Below are positions 23,113-35,072 of a stretch of DNA of 64,000 nucleotides, in pieces. The notes under the pieces were generated by a model. That model saw only the letters and a list, made by a program, of their open reading frames with translations. It made no database searches and was not told the origin of the DNA. The number at the start of each line of letters is the position of its first letter. Positions within the stretch are counted from its first letter, which is position 1. This DNA comes from Albugo candida (taxonomy: Eukaryota; Oomycota; Peronosporomycetes; Albuginales). Location of the stretch: the NCBI GenBank assembly GCA_040437565.1, contig JBDOQK010000031.1, positions 62,001 to 126,000 on the forward strand, read 5' to 3'. The translations under genes were made by a program, and so were the position numbers.

Positions 23113-23239
23113 TCCATTTCCATTTTCTCGTTCCAACGCTGACTCCACATTTGAATTGTGTTGAGTAATAATGGCAGTCTTTGATTTGGGTAATTACACT
23201 TTGCACCCTTTCCTTTCATCGCATTCTCTGATGACAATG

Positions 23240-25700
23240 CCTCGTTCACTTCGCTTTGCAAGAGACTTTTTTTTCAATTCGAGCTCGAACCGAGCAAGGT
23301 GAGCCGAATGTTACGACATCAACTAGATTTGTATCATACCCGGTAAACACTTTCAAAGGGGATTGTCTTCCTTCATTCGCTCTGGTTGGGCTTCTATTAA
23401 GGATATACGTCGCATATTCAGCGGTATCTCCCCCAAAAAATAGCGCCATGGAGCTTCCAAATATCATAGACCGCACTAGGTTCCTGACTGTCCTATTCAT
23501 TCGTTCAGATTTCCCTTCGATGCTTGGTTTTCCGCCTCACTGATTTGTCTTCGAACTCCCTCTTCTTTGCAGAAAAGGTCAACATTTTTGTATTATGCGC
23601 CGCCATCAGTTCGTAGAACATGACTCCTGCAATCAAATCGCTTCTCGAAGTAAATCAGGAAATCTTGGAACCTCATAGCTGTTTCACTTTTAGTCTTGGC
23701 CAAGAATACCCGACAATAGCTAGATTTGCTGTCGATGTAATTGACCAGGTATCGATTTCACGTCGGTCTAAAGGCGTGATCGGACCCTTCCGATCACTGC
23801 ATATGACTCCACCAATTCATTACAATCGCTGATGGTCATCAATCTCGATTCCTAATTCCGGAAGCTTTGCTATACGCACAATAGTATCGTAATTTAGATG
23901 ACCAAATCGTTGATGGAAGTGTACAAGACTTCCCATCTGCTCTGCTTGTTTGTTTTGTCCACGAAGTCAATTGAAGCAACTATATCCATAAAACTTGAAA
24001 CGCATTCTCGACCTTCTGTCTCAATCACGCGAACGTTCTTGACCATATTTACTTCGAACACGATCGCACCATCATAAGTAAATTGAACAATTCTCGATCC
24101 ATCTGCTTGATACATCAACTTGCATCCGTTTGCCTCCAACTTTCCATACGAGACAGTGTTCCAAGGGAGGTGTTCCGAATGTTGCACATCGTTCAAGAGA
24201 ACATTCCTTAGTAAACCGTTGACTGTTGCGATAATCTTCGCCGATCCTGTCCATCTTATCTTCATTTTCTTCCCATTTGAAAGTATGCATGATTCGTTGC
24301 ATTCTTTCGATGTTGTTACATGCTTACACCGGTTAGGAGATGCCTACTGGATCCGCTGTCTAGAATCCATTTGTCTTCATTGGTTCCAGCGCAGTACCTT
24401 TGCATCCAATCCCTAAAACGATGTCTTCATTGCTGATGGAGCTCTGATTCCGGCAATCCTTTTTCAAATGTCCACTTTTTCCGCAATTGTAGCAGTTCAT
24501 TCGCCTGATCGGTTTTGATTCCCTTATCGCACCGATTCGGTCGCGAATCCATTTTGTTTGGCTCTCTTGGTGCATTACTGATGTCTAAATCCATAAGCTG
24601 GGCAAATCGACACAATTACTCGGCTTGCCGTCTGGTGTCTTCTCTCATTGTGTTGACACGGGACATCAGAGGTTGTTTAAATTCAGATTTTGCGTACTTT
24701 ATAACGCTTCCCAGAAGTATATCATCTGATCCACCAGGAGTACAAGAACGGCCAGTCGGGTTTTCGCCGTAAAAATTCGTGTTGCTTGCGTTCTGGTGAT
24801 ATTGAGCCGAAACACTTCGTTGATCCGGTCCAACACGCTAGAGCTCTGTATCAACATTGAGGGACTTGCTACTCGTTATAAGTGAGCGCTTTGCCGCTCA
24901 GATGCCGCCCTAGGCAGTTCGGCTTCACTTCCTCACTCCAAGACCCGCCGGATGGTTGTTGGGCATGCGATAGTTGTCGCAAGAATCGATAACCCCTTTG
25001 AGTAAATGGCAATCCAAGGCCCGAGTATGTTTCCTTCCTGTCGAATGGCTGAGTTGCGAGCTTGATATTCCTTGCTGACGGGGATCTGACACGGTTTATC
25101 CCGTCCAGAGCATTTCGTTGCATCGCATGGACAAAGCTTCTCCTCATCCCGCTTTCACGATGCTGCATCGGTTTCGCATCCAGGGATGACATTGTCAAAC
25201 CCTGTCCTTGGTTGCTNNNNNNNNNNNNNNNNNNNNNNNNNNNNNNNNNNNNNNNNNNNNNNNNNNNNNNNNNNNNNNNNNNNNNNNNNNNNNNNNNNNN
25301 NNNNNNNNNNNNNNNNTGCTGACGGGGATCTGACACGGTTTATCCCGTCCAGAGCATTTCGTTGCATCGCATGGACAAAGCTTCTCCTCATCCCGCTTTC
25401 ACGATGCTGCATCGGTTTCGCATCCAGGGATGACATTGTCAAACCCTGTCCTTGGTTGCTGGTCCAGCAAATACGCTTCCCGTTCGCGCGAGTGGTGGTA
25501 CGGGCGAGCCGACGCTCCGCTCGGTTTCGATCTTGTCCAGTCGATTTCCGAGTGTCTCCAGCAGCAGCATCATTCGGTCCAACTTCGACTCATCTGATCC
25601 GTCGGATTCTTGCATGGTCTTGGCTGGTGGAATTTTCATTGGGCTCATAACCTGTTGGCAGATGAGCGAAGACGGTTGCGTTGTGAAAAAATTGCCGAAA
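23240..25700 (-). mobile_element. Copia-type LTR retrotransposon fossil, broken
   Basis: A minus-strand Ty1/Copia-like fossil. Visible parts, in element order, are a gag-like start near 25.65 kb, a CCHC zinc knuckle near 24.5 kb, and integrase-like sequence towards 23.3 kb (YILNRSPTRANEG). Reverse transcriptase, RNase H and both LTRs are not seen. It is truncated and carries many breaks (at least half a dozen). A 100-N gap with a 144-bp duplicated flank lies inside it. Age cannot be judged without LTRs, but its decay suggests it is not recent. Confidence 0.8.
25217..25316. other. 100-N gap with duplicated flanks (144 bp)
   Basis: Positions 25073-25216 repeat as 25317-25460. Confidence 0.9.
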
Positions 25701-25720
25701 CTGAGGATTTATTTGTTGAA

Positions 25721-26167
25721 AATAAAAATCCTAATCAATCGTTTAGACTGAAGAATACCAAGTGCGACTAGAAACCTAAAGCACATTCTTAATTCCTTAC
25801 AACATAAATTGCTACAAAGGGCACACAGAATGAGGCGTAGTATCGCTTTCATGCAACTCATGCGATGGAAGCGCTATTTTTAGATATGCCGGCAAGGTGT
25901 ACCGAGGAATCCAAAAATAGCGGTATCGTGAGTCTGCGTCCAGTAGGGCATGGCGTTCCTATTGGAGGTCCATCATAGATAGTCAGTGTGTATTCGTAGA
26001 TTGATAGTGTCGATGGAATGTGATTAAAGCAACATTATTGTTAACAAACACGGTCAAACGGCAATAAGAATTTGTATGTATTATGTATGTATATGTATGA
26101 TGTATATTGATAAATATAATCGTGGTCTAAATCCAAAAAGATCGCTGTCTATATCTCCCTTCAAGCT
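25721..26167. other. Gene-free stretch between retroelement pieces
   Basis: Nothing recognised beyond short T/A-rich runs near 26070-26120. Confidence 0.4.
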
Positions 26168-26919
26168 NNNNNNNNNNNNNNNNNNNNNNNNNNNNNNNNN
26201 NNNNNNNNNNNNNNNNNNNNNNNNNNNNNNNNNNNNNNNNNNNNNNNNNNNNNNNNNNNNNNNNNNNTGCCTTGCCATGTGGTGATATTGCGTGCGCGTC
26301 TTTTGAAGAAAGCTGTGTTTGACAGGAAGAGGTCGTTGTCTGCACAAAAATCCCGGAGCCGAATACCATTATCATTTCGGTATCCGCGCGAGTATAAACC
26401 CAAAAAAGTCTCTCCTTCACATCGCTGCCCAATGTTGGCGTTAAATTTTCCCAAAATGAAGAAAAGCTGGTGACGAAAGCGGTGTATTGTTTGCTGAAGT
26501 ATGTCATAAAAGGCATCAAATTCGTCTGAAGAGCGTCCCATATGCGGGGAATAGACGTTGATGAATGAAACCGTGACTCTCTTTGAGAGTTTTGAACTGT
26601 AACACGGCGATGCGGTCGCTGACCATCCAATACCGATGCACATGATTAGCAACTCTATCGGACAATATAAATCCAAGGCCGTAATAGGGTTTCGCTGAAC
26701 GAAGAAGTATGATTCGATCGGTTGGCCGTCGGACCTCGACGAGAGCTTCTGTCATTTTAGTCTCCTGTAGAGCACATACGTCCAATTTGTACCGCGCGCG
26801 ATCTTTCCCCAAGCATGTCTGCTTATATTCGACGTTAGTCCGCGAACATCAAACGTGCCGAGTTGGAGGGTCTCAAAAGACCGGATTAAAGAGCCGTCAG
26901 AATCAGACGCTGTGGGCAT
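26168..26919 (-). mobile_element. LINE fragment: AP-endonuclease domain
   Basis: Reading on the minus strand from an ATG at 26919, the frames give LGTFDVRGLTSNI, then LDVCALQETKM, VSFINVYSPHMGR and ILGKFNANIGQRC, in the order of the apurinic endonuclease domain of non-LTR retrotransposons. The catalytic GDFNA-type motif reads GKFNA. At least one frameshift lies between the first two segments. The fragment stops at the 100-N gap 26168-26267, so the rest of the element is absent. Confidence 0.75.
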
Positions 26920-26998
26920 GATCCAGTCAGGGCGTCACCCTTAACAACCGAAAATGTCGATCTCATTGTGAAGCAGAAATGAAAATATCCTTGTGGCT

Positions 26999-27581
26999 CT
27001 AATAGTAGAGTTTCTTTTCGACGCTTAAAAGCTGCCCGTTGCTGAGATTGCTTTTTGTTTGATACCGGTTTGATGTCGGCGGCGTCGAGGTTATGTCATT
27101 GAAACGTTGTGACAAGCAAGGCAGATTTAGGAGACGAACGAGCTGAAAACATTCGGACGGGACTGTACTTTGGAGGCGCAATGGCATGTGATGAATCCAT
27201 TCAGGCAGCAATGTCAGTAAATCTAATATAAAACTTTTTCCAACGCCCATTTTTTCCAAAATGCGAAAAACATGTACGTCCGATTGACTCGATCATTAGC
27301 TTTCTCAAAGTCGAGAAAAGTCGCATAAGCTTCCTCCCCACGATGAGTGACCAAGTCTTGGATGTCGGTGAGATGTCGAATATGACGATGCATTGACCTT
27401 CCGCGAACAAATGCTTTTTGATCTTGATGGATCAATTTTGGCAAAAACCGTTGCAATCGATACGCCAACACTTTTGGAAGTACTTTCACATCGACGCAAA
27501 GCAGTCGATCGGTCTATAGTTGCCAGGATCACCTCATGATCCTTTTTTGTATAAAAGTGTGATTGCTGAGTGACGTTGTGA
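26999..27581 (-). mobile_element. LINE fragment: reverse transcriptase domain
   Basis: The minus-strand frame 27489-27223 carries LINE reverse-transcriptase signatures: KVLPKVLAYRLQRFLPKLIH, QDQKAFVRGRSMHRHI and ATFLDFEKANDRVNRTY. A frameshifted LLYKK-GDPGNYRPI-like stretch precedes it near 27560-27490. The fragment abuts the gap 27582-27681. Because the endonuclease piece lies downstream, not upstream, these are two different LINE copies in tandem. Confidence 0.75.
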
Positions 27582-27681
27582 NNNNNNNNNNNNNNNNNNN
27601 NNNNNNNNNNNNNNNNNNNNNNNNNNNNNNNNNNNNNNNNNNNNNNNNNNNNNNNNNNNNNNNNNNNNNNNNNNNNNNNNN

Positions 27682-28260
27682 GACCCCAGGATGGTTATCG
27701 GCTGGCACTCCCGCTGTTGCCAAGCATCCTTCGGTGGAAACCATCATTCGTAGATTGCCACCAGGCATCTCGATACTTGAGCAATGGCTCTGCTCTCCAG
27801 TGGACTCTCGGATACCGGATTACCATGATCCTTCATAAGGGAAAAAGTATTTTTCCGTTTGGTGTACGCACCAACGCTTGACCTGTTTCCAGAATCATCG
27901 GATAGGTGGCCTTGGATACCTTAAAAGGCTTCGCTGCCTCCAATTTCGTTGCCAAGACCGACCACTCTGGATGCTGTTCATCGGCGTACAACTGCACGAT
28001 AGCCTCGATACCCGAGGCTTTCGGCTTTGGGAGCTCGAGCGAAATTTCGCCCGATCTCTAGCCTGATCCTTACGCAAGGACTCCTGTGACTTGATAAGGT
28101 CAGCCAAAGTGGGACTTTTAGTGTCGTCCGTACTTGCAGTTGCCTTTGTGTCACCCTGTGACGAGGCAACGACAGTACCACAAGTATTACCGGTACCACA
28201 CGCGAGGCGGATACCACATCTGATACCGGTATCACTTCCGACAACGGTTTTACACTTACT
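27682..28260 (-). other. Coding-like fragment of unknown origin
   Basis: Minus-strand frames contain LADLIKSQESLRKDQARDRA and, in a different frame, GIEAIVQLYADEQHPEWSV. They look like remnants of a repeat-encoded protein but match no family I can name. The region ends in an AT-rich tract (28262-28340). Confidence 0.3.
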
Positions 28261-28339
28261 TAAAATATTTACACTATTTAAATTGAATTTTATAAAAAAA
28301 AATTATTAAAAATAAATAAAAAAATAAAAAAGGAGATGG

Positions 28340-28632
28340 TCACACTGGGGGTGAGGGTTCTCCACGTCATCACACAGGGGTGATGACTCATGAGGGCTGC
28401 CACGTCAGCACAAGTGGACGCTAGTACCCTGGGTTGTGTCGATATGTCTACTTGAACGATTGTTTTCGAGAGGAAAGAGTTGAAAAAGTAGTTTTTCGAG
28501 TTTTTTTGTAATAAATTGGCGGGTTACGTAGTAGCTGTCAAATTAAGAAGTCGGTCAGGGGCTCATGATAGGATAAGGAAGGTAGTTAAAGAACCAGATA
28601 AACAGTGTAATGAAATCCTTGACAAAGTAAAA
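28340..28632 (+). repeat. Dispersed composite repeat, headless copy
   Basis: Positions 28375-28555 match the reverse complement of 35640-35820, and 28556-28630 match the SINE-like body at 29665-29730 and 35330-35395. Compared with the 35.3-35.8 kb copy, the two tRNA-like segments between these modules are missing. Confidence 0.7.
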
Positions 28633-28635
28633 AAC

Positions 28636-29057
28636 TTGGGTGGAAATAACGCCGTAATCTGATTGGTCAAAAAATCACGCGGTGGGTGGAAATAGCAAAA
28701 AGTTGGGTTGAAATAGCAATTCCCTTTTACAATTACATCATGTCATCGATATTTCGACATGTTCACAATAACGCTACAACGACAAAAACAACGGCTNNNN
28801 NNNNNNNNNNNNNNNNNNNNNNNNNNNNNNNNNNNNNNNNNNNNNNNNNNNNNNNNNNNNNNNNNNNNNNNNNNNNNNNNNNNNNNNNNNNNNNNNTTGG
28901 GTGGAAATAACGCCGTAATCTGATTGGTCAAAAAATCACGCGGTGGGTGGAAATAGCAAAAAGTTGGGTTGAAATAGCAATTCCCTTTTACAATTACATC
29001 ATGTCATCGATATTTCGACATGTTCACAATAACGCTACAACGACAAAAACAACGGCT
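28636..29057. repeat. hAT-like TIR fragment with false gap
   Basis: The sequence around 28636-28720 matches the right end of the 36810-37756 element (TIR ending AGCAATTCCC). Positions 28636-28796 repeat as 28897-29057 around a 100-N gap, an unmerged overlap. Confidence 0.7.
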
Positions 29058-29157
29058 GTATCGTTCGATGATGGACGAATAAGCATGCGATGATCCTGCT
29101 TTTTGATAGAGCTAAACTAAAAGCACAAGGACGTCATAGTGTACGAGGCCCATCTGC

Positions 29158-29748
29158 TCAAATTGAGCCTCTGATCCGTGTGGCTTTGATAACCATCTTA
29201 GAACCGAAAGAGCCGGTAAAGAAAGATTTGCTTGATTGGAAAGACTCTTCAGTTCGTAGTTTCTCTTCAACTTCTGCAATAGATTCTTTCGAAGTTGAGG
29301 AAGCCGATGAGTACTGACTGCCCCCACGTATAGGTCGGACTGGATCATCGCATTGACGTGGGTGATCAAATGAATAAAGGGGTCCCGCAGCTCCTCCGCC
29401 ACGCAGCGTCTTGATGAGCGTTCCTTCCGTATTTCCATGGCTCTCAAATGAGCTCTTTGTGCGCCACGAAAGTCTAAAATCTGATCCCGTAGACGAATGA
29501 GTTCCTCCAAATGCTTCTCTAACTGCTTCCGCAGACTCTGTGATGTGTCGATTACTCGCTTCTAGTTTCTTGATATGATCGTCACGTACTGCAACTTTTC
29601 GTTTCATTTCTTTGGCGCTCTCCTCCGATGTTGCAAACTTTCGAAGAAGCTGACGGTGTACTTTGTCAAGGATTTCATTACACTGTTTATCTGGCTCTTT
29701 AACTACCTTCATTATCCTATCATGAGCCCCTGACCGTGTGAATATCAC
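29158..29748 (-). CDS. Unidentified repeat-associated reading frame
   Basis: A 196-residue frame opening at a GTG, with a charged coiled-coil-like segment (EEMKRKVAVRDDHIKKLE-type, ESAKEMKRK) and a low-complexity C-terminal half. Its first 25 codons are the conserved SINE-like body (GAHDRIMKVVKEPDKQCNEI), present in other copies without the rest, so the frame is partly repeat sequence. No domain recognised; it may not be translated. Confidence 0.3.
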   Translation of the reverse strand: MIFTRSGAHDRIMKVVKEPDKQCNEILDKVHRQLLRKFATSEESAKEMKRKVAVRDDHIKKLEASNRHITESAEAVREAFGGTHSSTGSDFRLSWRTKSSFESHGNTEGTLIKTLRGGGAAGPLYSFDHPRQCDDPVRPIRGGSQYSSASSTSKESIAEVEEKLRTEESFQSSKSFFTGSFGSKMVIKATRIRGSI

Positions 29749-29912
29749 TTAAGTCGGACTTCAAACTTAGGGAGGCAGATATTTTCCAAGCTTCTTGCTT
29801 GGGTGGACTCAAACCGCTGCCCACACTGCCGGGGATCGAACTAACGACCTCGGGCAGGGGGTCCGTGCGCTCAAGTGCTTAACCGACTGAGCTGGGTACG
29901 GGACCCCATCGG
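29665..29912 (-). repeat. tRNA-derived SINE-like unit with head
   Basis: The reverse complement of about 29820-29905 reads like a tRNA: box A-type CAGCTCAGTCGGTTAAGC and box B-type GTCGTTAGTTCGATCCCC at normal spacing. It is followed by a body (29760-29665) shared with three other loci in the window. It fits a tRNA-derived SINE; no Pol III terminator was identified. Confidence 0.75.
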
Positions 29913-29914
29913 GG

Positions 29915-29992
29915 GGCCTAGCGGATAGTACAGATGTGTTCCGACCGTGTGTACCCCGGTTCGACTCCCGGCGGTGGCAAAAGGGCTGCGAT
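29915..29992 (+). repeat. Second tRNA-like segment, head-to-head
   Basis: The plus strand has a box A-like CCTAGCGGATAGTACAG and a box B-like CGGTTCGACTCCCGG, head-to-head with the SINE-like unit. It could be a tRNA pseudogene or another SINE head; no full cloverleaf can be drawn with confidence. Confidence 0.45.
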
Positions 29993-30135
29993 GGGGCCCC
30001 TCGGCGGAGGCAAAGATTCCTCCACGTAAATATCANNNNNNNNNNNNNNNNNNNNNNNNNNNNNNNNNNNNNNNNNNNNNNNNNNNNNNNNNNNNNNNNN
30101 NNNNNNNNNNNNNNNNNNNNNNNNNNNNNNNNNNN

Positions 30136-31130
30136 ACATGATCACACCTTCAATACCGGGTCGGGCTACCGCACAAATACGATTAACTGGTCGTCTTGTT
30201 CGGTGAACACGTGGTCAAACTGAAATTCATGAGACACCGCTTCTCTCTACAGAAAAAGATGAGAAATTTGAATACATTCTGATCGCGCATGAATGGCGCA
30301 CCTTGCAGTGGACGATGTTCTCGCTTGTTTGAGCACATTTGCGCTCGTTTTGGTTGAATTTTTGCATTGAAAGGTCTTAGTCGGCAACAAACGCGAACGT
30401 TGCCATATTCTTCGTGCTATTGAGTCATTTGGTATTAGAAATGCATCTTTATGAGTGGTCATGAGCTTACTTTTGGAGTCACCATAGAGGATCTATTTGG
30501 TAGCTTCTGTTTACCTTCTCAATTATTATTACATTGCCAGGAAGCCAGACAATGATAGCATGTGAATTGAACATAACTGATTAGCAATGGATGAAGATAT
30601 CGTGTATTTGACGAATCAAAATGTGGTGATTAAGGCAGCAGTATTTGCCATTTTCTAAGCATGTATTAGTAGCTATAGTGGCAACATGGATGGTAAAGAA
30701 GCCTGTAGTAATTGTCAAAGCTTACGGAATAGCACAACTTGCATAATTTTGCTCGCGCATCGTATCCGTTTAAATCTACTGCAAAATGAATGACGGCGCG
30801 ATGACGCTAGTGAAAGAGAGTGCCTTCCCGCCCCAGCTTTGGATAGCTATAATGTATCGATAGCTCAGGGCCTCCGGTTGCTCCTATGAGTGAATGTCGT
30901 GCTCACTACAATTCTAAATGAAAGTAACGCTGGACATAGCATCCTCTACCATGTGTACATTATTCAAGTAAACAATTGGATGTATTCAGCCACAATCAAG
31001 ATGCAATCATACCGAGAAGATCGTCAAACTCTTAATCCAACTACAGTGATTTATTCGTCTAGGATACATTCCGCACGATTTCACGGTGAGAGCCAAAATC
31101 CTTTCCGTCAAATTTAGTGTGGTATCTCGC
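30136..31130. other. Gene-free stretch
   Basis: Only short frames, with no recognisable protein, RNA gene or terminal repeat. Confidence 0.4.
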
Positions 31131-31139
31131 TAAAATTTG

Positions 31140-31350
31140 GACGCCCAACCACACCTAAACGGCTGTTTGGTGACAACATGACAGATGGGACAAGGAGAGA
31201 CGGTCACTACGTGGGACCATACTGAAGTCATGTGAAACGTGACATAGTAATGTTTGTAATCTCATTGCACATGCATATTGTAATGTTGAAAAAAAAGGTT
31301 AATGCTGAATATATTTTACTTTAATTCTACCTGCATTGCAACAAGGGCAT
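31140..31350 (+). repeat. Left member of a distant inverted repeat pair
   Basis: About 210 bp match the reverse complement of 40160-40375 at moderate identity (GGTGACAACATGACAGATGG is shared exactly). The pair brackets the transposon nest. Confidence 0.7.
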
Positions 31351-33445
31351 TCGATTTTTTTTACTTTTAGCACGATCAAGGTTGTTCATTGTGGTTCTTA
31401 GAGGAGATAAAAAAGCCGGTATAGCCACATACCCTAACTGAAATGAGAACACCGGTATCGCCACACCCCTAATATCCTAAATAAATGGGAACCGGTATCG
31501 CCGCACTCGCTAAATTAAAATTAATTAAGGGAACCGGTATCACCCACTTCCGTATTAAATTACAGGTTTACTTCTTGTTTGCAGGACCCACATCTTCGTT
31601 TTGCCAGTTCCTGCCCCTCTCTCTTAATTTACACAAATGCGGAAAGATCTCACTAGATACTTGTTGATCCTTTCGGCCGTCCACGTGAGGCCACTGTGGC
31701 AGGATCATCTACCCCTGGGCTTGGAATAGATGCAAGGCAACTGAGACCATGCTCAAAAGGCGCTGCCTGTGCAGAGGCAAGACCGAATAACGCTCTTGCA
31801 AATTCTTCATAATTTCCGAAAAGCTTGTTTTTTCCTGACTAGGCATTGCAGGTTGCATTGGGGGATGTACAGGCTTGAGAAGCCACCAGTGCTCATAAAT
31901 GAGCTTTATGCAAGATTGACCCAATTTTGCAGCTCTTTGATGGCATGAGAGCACGGCAATCGTTTAGTGCTCGTGAATGTTCTAGTGCACTTTTCATAAT
32001 TCTCCATCGATAGTGCCTTTTGGTACTGCTTGAAGACCTACAGAAAACAATAATATGGTCAATGCATACCTTGCCAGCTGTGGAGAGCTATATGCATACA
32101 GTAGTGCATAAAGTGAGATCTTTCTATTCACAATTGTCCACAAGCTCCGACTAAGTTGGACATTAATGTGTGAACGATCGTAGCATACCAATTTCTCATA
32201 AATTGTTGCAATCCCCTGTTGAAAGTGCGATCCATTTCTTCAAGGTTGCATGTCTGCCTTCAGCGCGAGATGTAGCTACATAGCCACTCTCATTAATAGC
32301 ATCTTTCAGAAGCACCCAATTCTCTTCGAATTCCTGTTTAGTGGTAGAGCATTACAATCCGTGCCACTTTGCGAAAACTTCTTTCCAGTCTTCGTCCTTT
32401 GGAAAGTGCTTTTAGCATTTTCCATGACATTCTTATTTGATATGCCATATGCAAAGCAGATTCTTCGCTTCAGGTAAAACCCGTGAGGTTGCAGCCATCA
32501 ATGCCAATTATCTGTCAGTGACAATGGCAATCGGCCGAGTGATTTTACCTTGAAAAGTATCCTCATTAACCCCAGTGCCCCAATGTAGTCGTCTTCTGAT
32601 TCGTGTCGCGAGAATACTTAGCAAAGGGAATCTGGCAGGTTTGTGTATGACACACCCATGACATGGAGCAATGGCATTTGAAACCTGGAGATTATTTGCT
32701 CTTAGTTGTTGTTGGAAAACGATTGATTGAATCCCCCCAAAAATCCCCCCTAAAAAATATTGTCTGACGAGATGCAAGGCTTAGGTGCAGTTAAGAGGCG
32801 CGATAATTGACCCGATGAGAGATCCCTCTCGATCTCATGTCTAATGGCACTTTCCTCTAGTGTGTCCAGCAATGCTTACAAGAGGGCAACGACCAAAGAG
32901 AAACTCCGCTCGTTCACGTTTTCTACCATGGTAAATGTCTTGCCCGGCGGCAAAAAAAAAGAAGCAGGATCAGACCGCTTCATCGTACTAAAAATTAACC
33001 GAGGAGGTGCTCCGCCTTTTGGAAGTCCAAAATTTGCTGCTTCTGCACCTGGTTCAATACCCTGGTTTCTGGTACTGCTGCAATATTCTCTGCTGCCTCA
33101 TGATTGTGAGTTGCAACGACCACACTCACTCGCCATTCTTGCATAGAATTTTGATTCAGCCTGCGCTGAATGGTGACTAATCATGGGCAAAATAGAAGCC
33201 GCGTTGATGTTTGGTGGATCGTCGTGTCCTTGTTTTTGTACCGACCACCGTGGACGCAAGCAAGCCACACCTTCAAGTATTTCCTTACTTGTCGGTCTTT
33301 GTGCGGGCTTTCTTTGTGCAATAGCCTTTTTTCCCGGCAAAGGTTTGTACTGCCTCTTCTGCAAACTCATAGGTCTCATAGGTGTGTTCCGCGGGTAGAG
33401 CAAGTGGCATAGTGAGGATAGAGCATACGTTAGCGTAGTTATAGC

Positions 33446-33533
33446 TAGGGCTACAAATGGATCTAGAATCAGATCCATTCAGCAAATGGACCAACTCTCA
33501 GATCCAGATCCAGTGGATCCATTTGCAGCCCTA
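33446..33533. mobile_element. 88-bp hAT-like MITE
   Basis: Ends TAGGGCTACAAATGGATC and GGATCCATTTGCAGCCCTA are inverted repeats of the common hAT TIR type. Flanks GTTATAGC and CTTATAGC are a 7/8 target duplication. It lies inside the MULE at 31.4-33.9 kb and is repeated at 33678-33765 by the assembly overlap. Confidence 0.7.
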
Positions 33534-33556
33534 CTTATAGCAATGTATGTAGGTGT

Positions 33557-33656
33557 NNNNNNNNNNNNNNNNNNNNNNNNNNNNNNNNNNNNNNNNNNNN
33601 NNNNNNNNNNNNNNNNNNNNNNNNNNNNNNNNNNNNNNNNNNNNNNNNNNNNNNNN
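33557..33656. other. 100-N gap with duplicated flanks (132 bp)
   Basis: Positions 33425-33556 repeat as 33657-33788. Confidence 0.9.
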
Positions 33657-34039
33657 ATACGTTAGCGTAGTTATAGCTAGGGCTACAAATGGATCTAGAA
33701 TCAGATCCATTCAGCAAATGGACCAACTCTCAGATCCAGATCCAGTGGATCCATTTGCAGCCCTACTTATAGCAATGTATGTAGGTGTATAGCGAGTTGA
33801 CTAATTTGGTGTGTGGCTATACCGGATTCCTTAATTAGGGGTGTGGTGATACCGGTTCCCATTTATTTAGGATATTTAGGGGATACCGGTGTTCTCATTT
33901 GAGTTAGGGGTGTGACTACACCAAAAGGGGTGTATGGCTATACCAAATGCCATAAAAAAGTGTGATCTTATTTTATGGGAGCTTCTATCCGGACACCCCC
34001 TCTTTGCTAATCAACCCCCCCTCCTCCCATATGTTTTAT

Positions 34040-35072
34040 GGGAATTCCTAAACTCACCCCATCCACTTTTTTAGCCAATCCTATTTTATTATTTTAATTA
34101 ATCTTGAGTGATTTGATCAAAAGTGGAACTTGATGCAGGACGCAACCTGCAACTCCTGGCATTATGTCCTGTTGCTTGACAAATACTGCATGTGGGAAGG
34201 CGCTAGGTTTGTGATATAGAAATCAGAGTTTGATTTCTGGCTGGACATATTCAAAAGCTGAAGGATCTCTTTGTGCTGAATGATTGCGTGAGCCTGATGA
34301 TCTGCCTCTTCCCTGATTGTCGGAGGATCTTGGATTGTTGTGTTTGTATTTGATTGTTGGCGAATTGAATTGTAAATGTAATTTTGCCGATGAGGTAGCT
34401 CCAAAGTTAGCAAGTCAAAAATTTCCCGTCTTTCTTGATTAATGTAGGTTGATGGGGGTTTCCTGCTTGAGCCACCATTGTGAGTCAAAGTCTTTTCTTT
34501 GCAAGTGGTGTGTTGTGTTCAATTAGCTGGTTTAATTTATGTTCACATTGTATGCCCAAGGTCAGCTAATGTACACCGGTGCAAGTGGTCCTTGGTAATT
34601 CGCTATTTCGCTATTGTTGTTGGGGTTCAATTGATACTGATTTCGGGCTATATTCAATGCATGCTTTATTCTGAATTTTCTTGAATTGAGTTGCACAAGA
34701 AAGCCTAATCCTATTGTAAACAGAGAGCAAATCCCTGAAACTTTTACCGATGTAGTTTTTTAATGTTGCATGCATCCCTTTTAACAAGTGCTTATTAATA
34801 ACCGCACAAACGGTCGCACACAGAGACTTATTATTTAAAAGGTATGTTGGGAACTCCTTAGCATTTATCTTATGTCTCTCTACGACCTTTCACTGCCTAC
34901 GACTCTTCACGAGATGGTGATCTTCCACCAGTGGAGATCTTCAACTTACCGTAGCTGTATGCAGTAGATCCGGCTGGCTAAAATATCAAATGTGATTGGA
35001 TAGAAATGGGATTGGCTAAAAAAATGGATGAGGTGAGTTTAGGCAAAAGCGAGGATGAGTGTAGGAATTCCC
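34040..35072 (-). mobile_element. MULE fragment element with perfect 9-bp target duplication
   Basis: Ends GGGAATTCCTAAACTCACC and GGTGAGTTTAGG...GGAATTCCC are inverted repeats; ATGTTTTAT flanks both sides (34031-34039 and 35073-35081). The minus strand keeps the C-terminal part of a MULE transposase: a 108-residue frame (34488-34162) and, after a one-base frame change, a zinc knuckle CSICQATGHNARSC (about 34190-34145). The catalytic domain is gone, so it is non-autonomous. It sits within the left TIR of the 33977-36798 element. Confidence 0.88.

Larger units (their letters stand above)
31416..33951 (-). mobile_element. MULE transposon (FAR1/SWIM type) with 9-bp target duplication
   Basis: Terminal inverted repeats of about 150 bp (31416-31565 and 33795-33951) contain repeated ACCGGTATC-type subterminal motifs. 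ATAAAAAAG flanks both ends (31407-31415 and 33952-33960), a 9-bp duplication typical of Mutator-like elements. Minus-strand remnants of the transposase include PIAIVTDR followed by LALMAA and NLLCIWHI (about 32540-32450) and a SWIM-like segment CTRTFTSTKRLPCSHAIKEL (about 31985-31925). The coding region is broken by several frameshifts and stops. A 100-N gap with duplicated flanks (33557-33656) lies inside. Confidence 0.85.

Noticed and set aside
28262-28340. Poly(A) tail of a retroposon
   Set aside because: AT-rich tract without a clear parent element or target duplication.
34499-34684. Plus-strand 61-residue membrane-like peptide
   Set aside because: Lies inside the MULE-derived element, with no conserved motif and the transposase remnant on the other strand.
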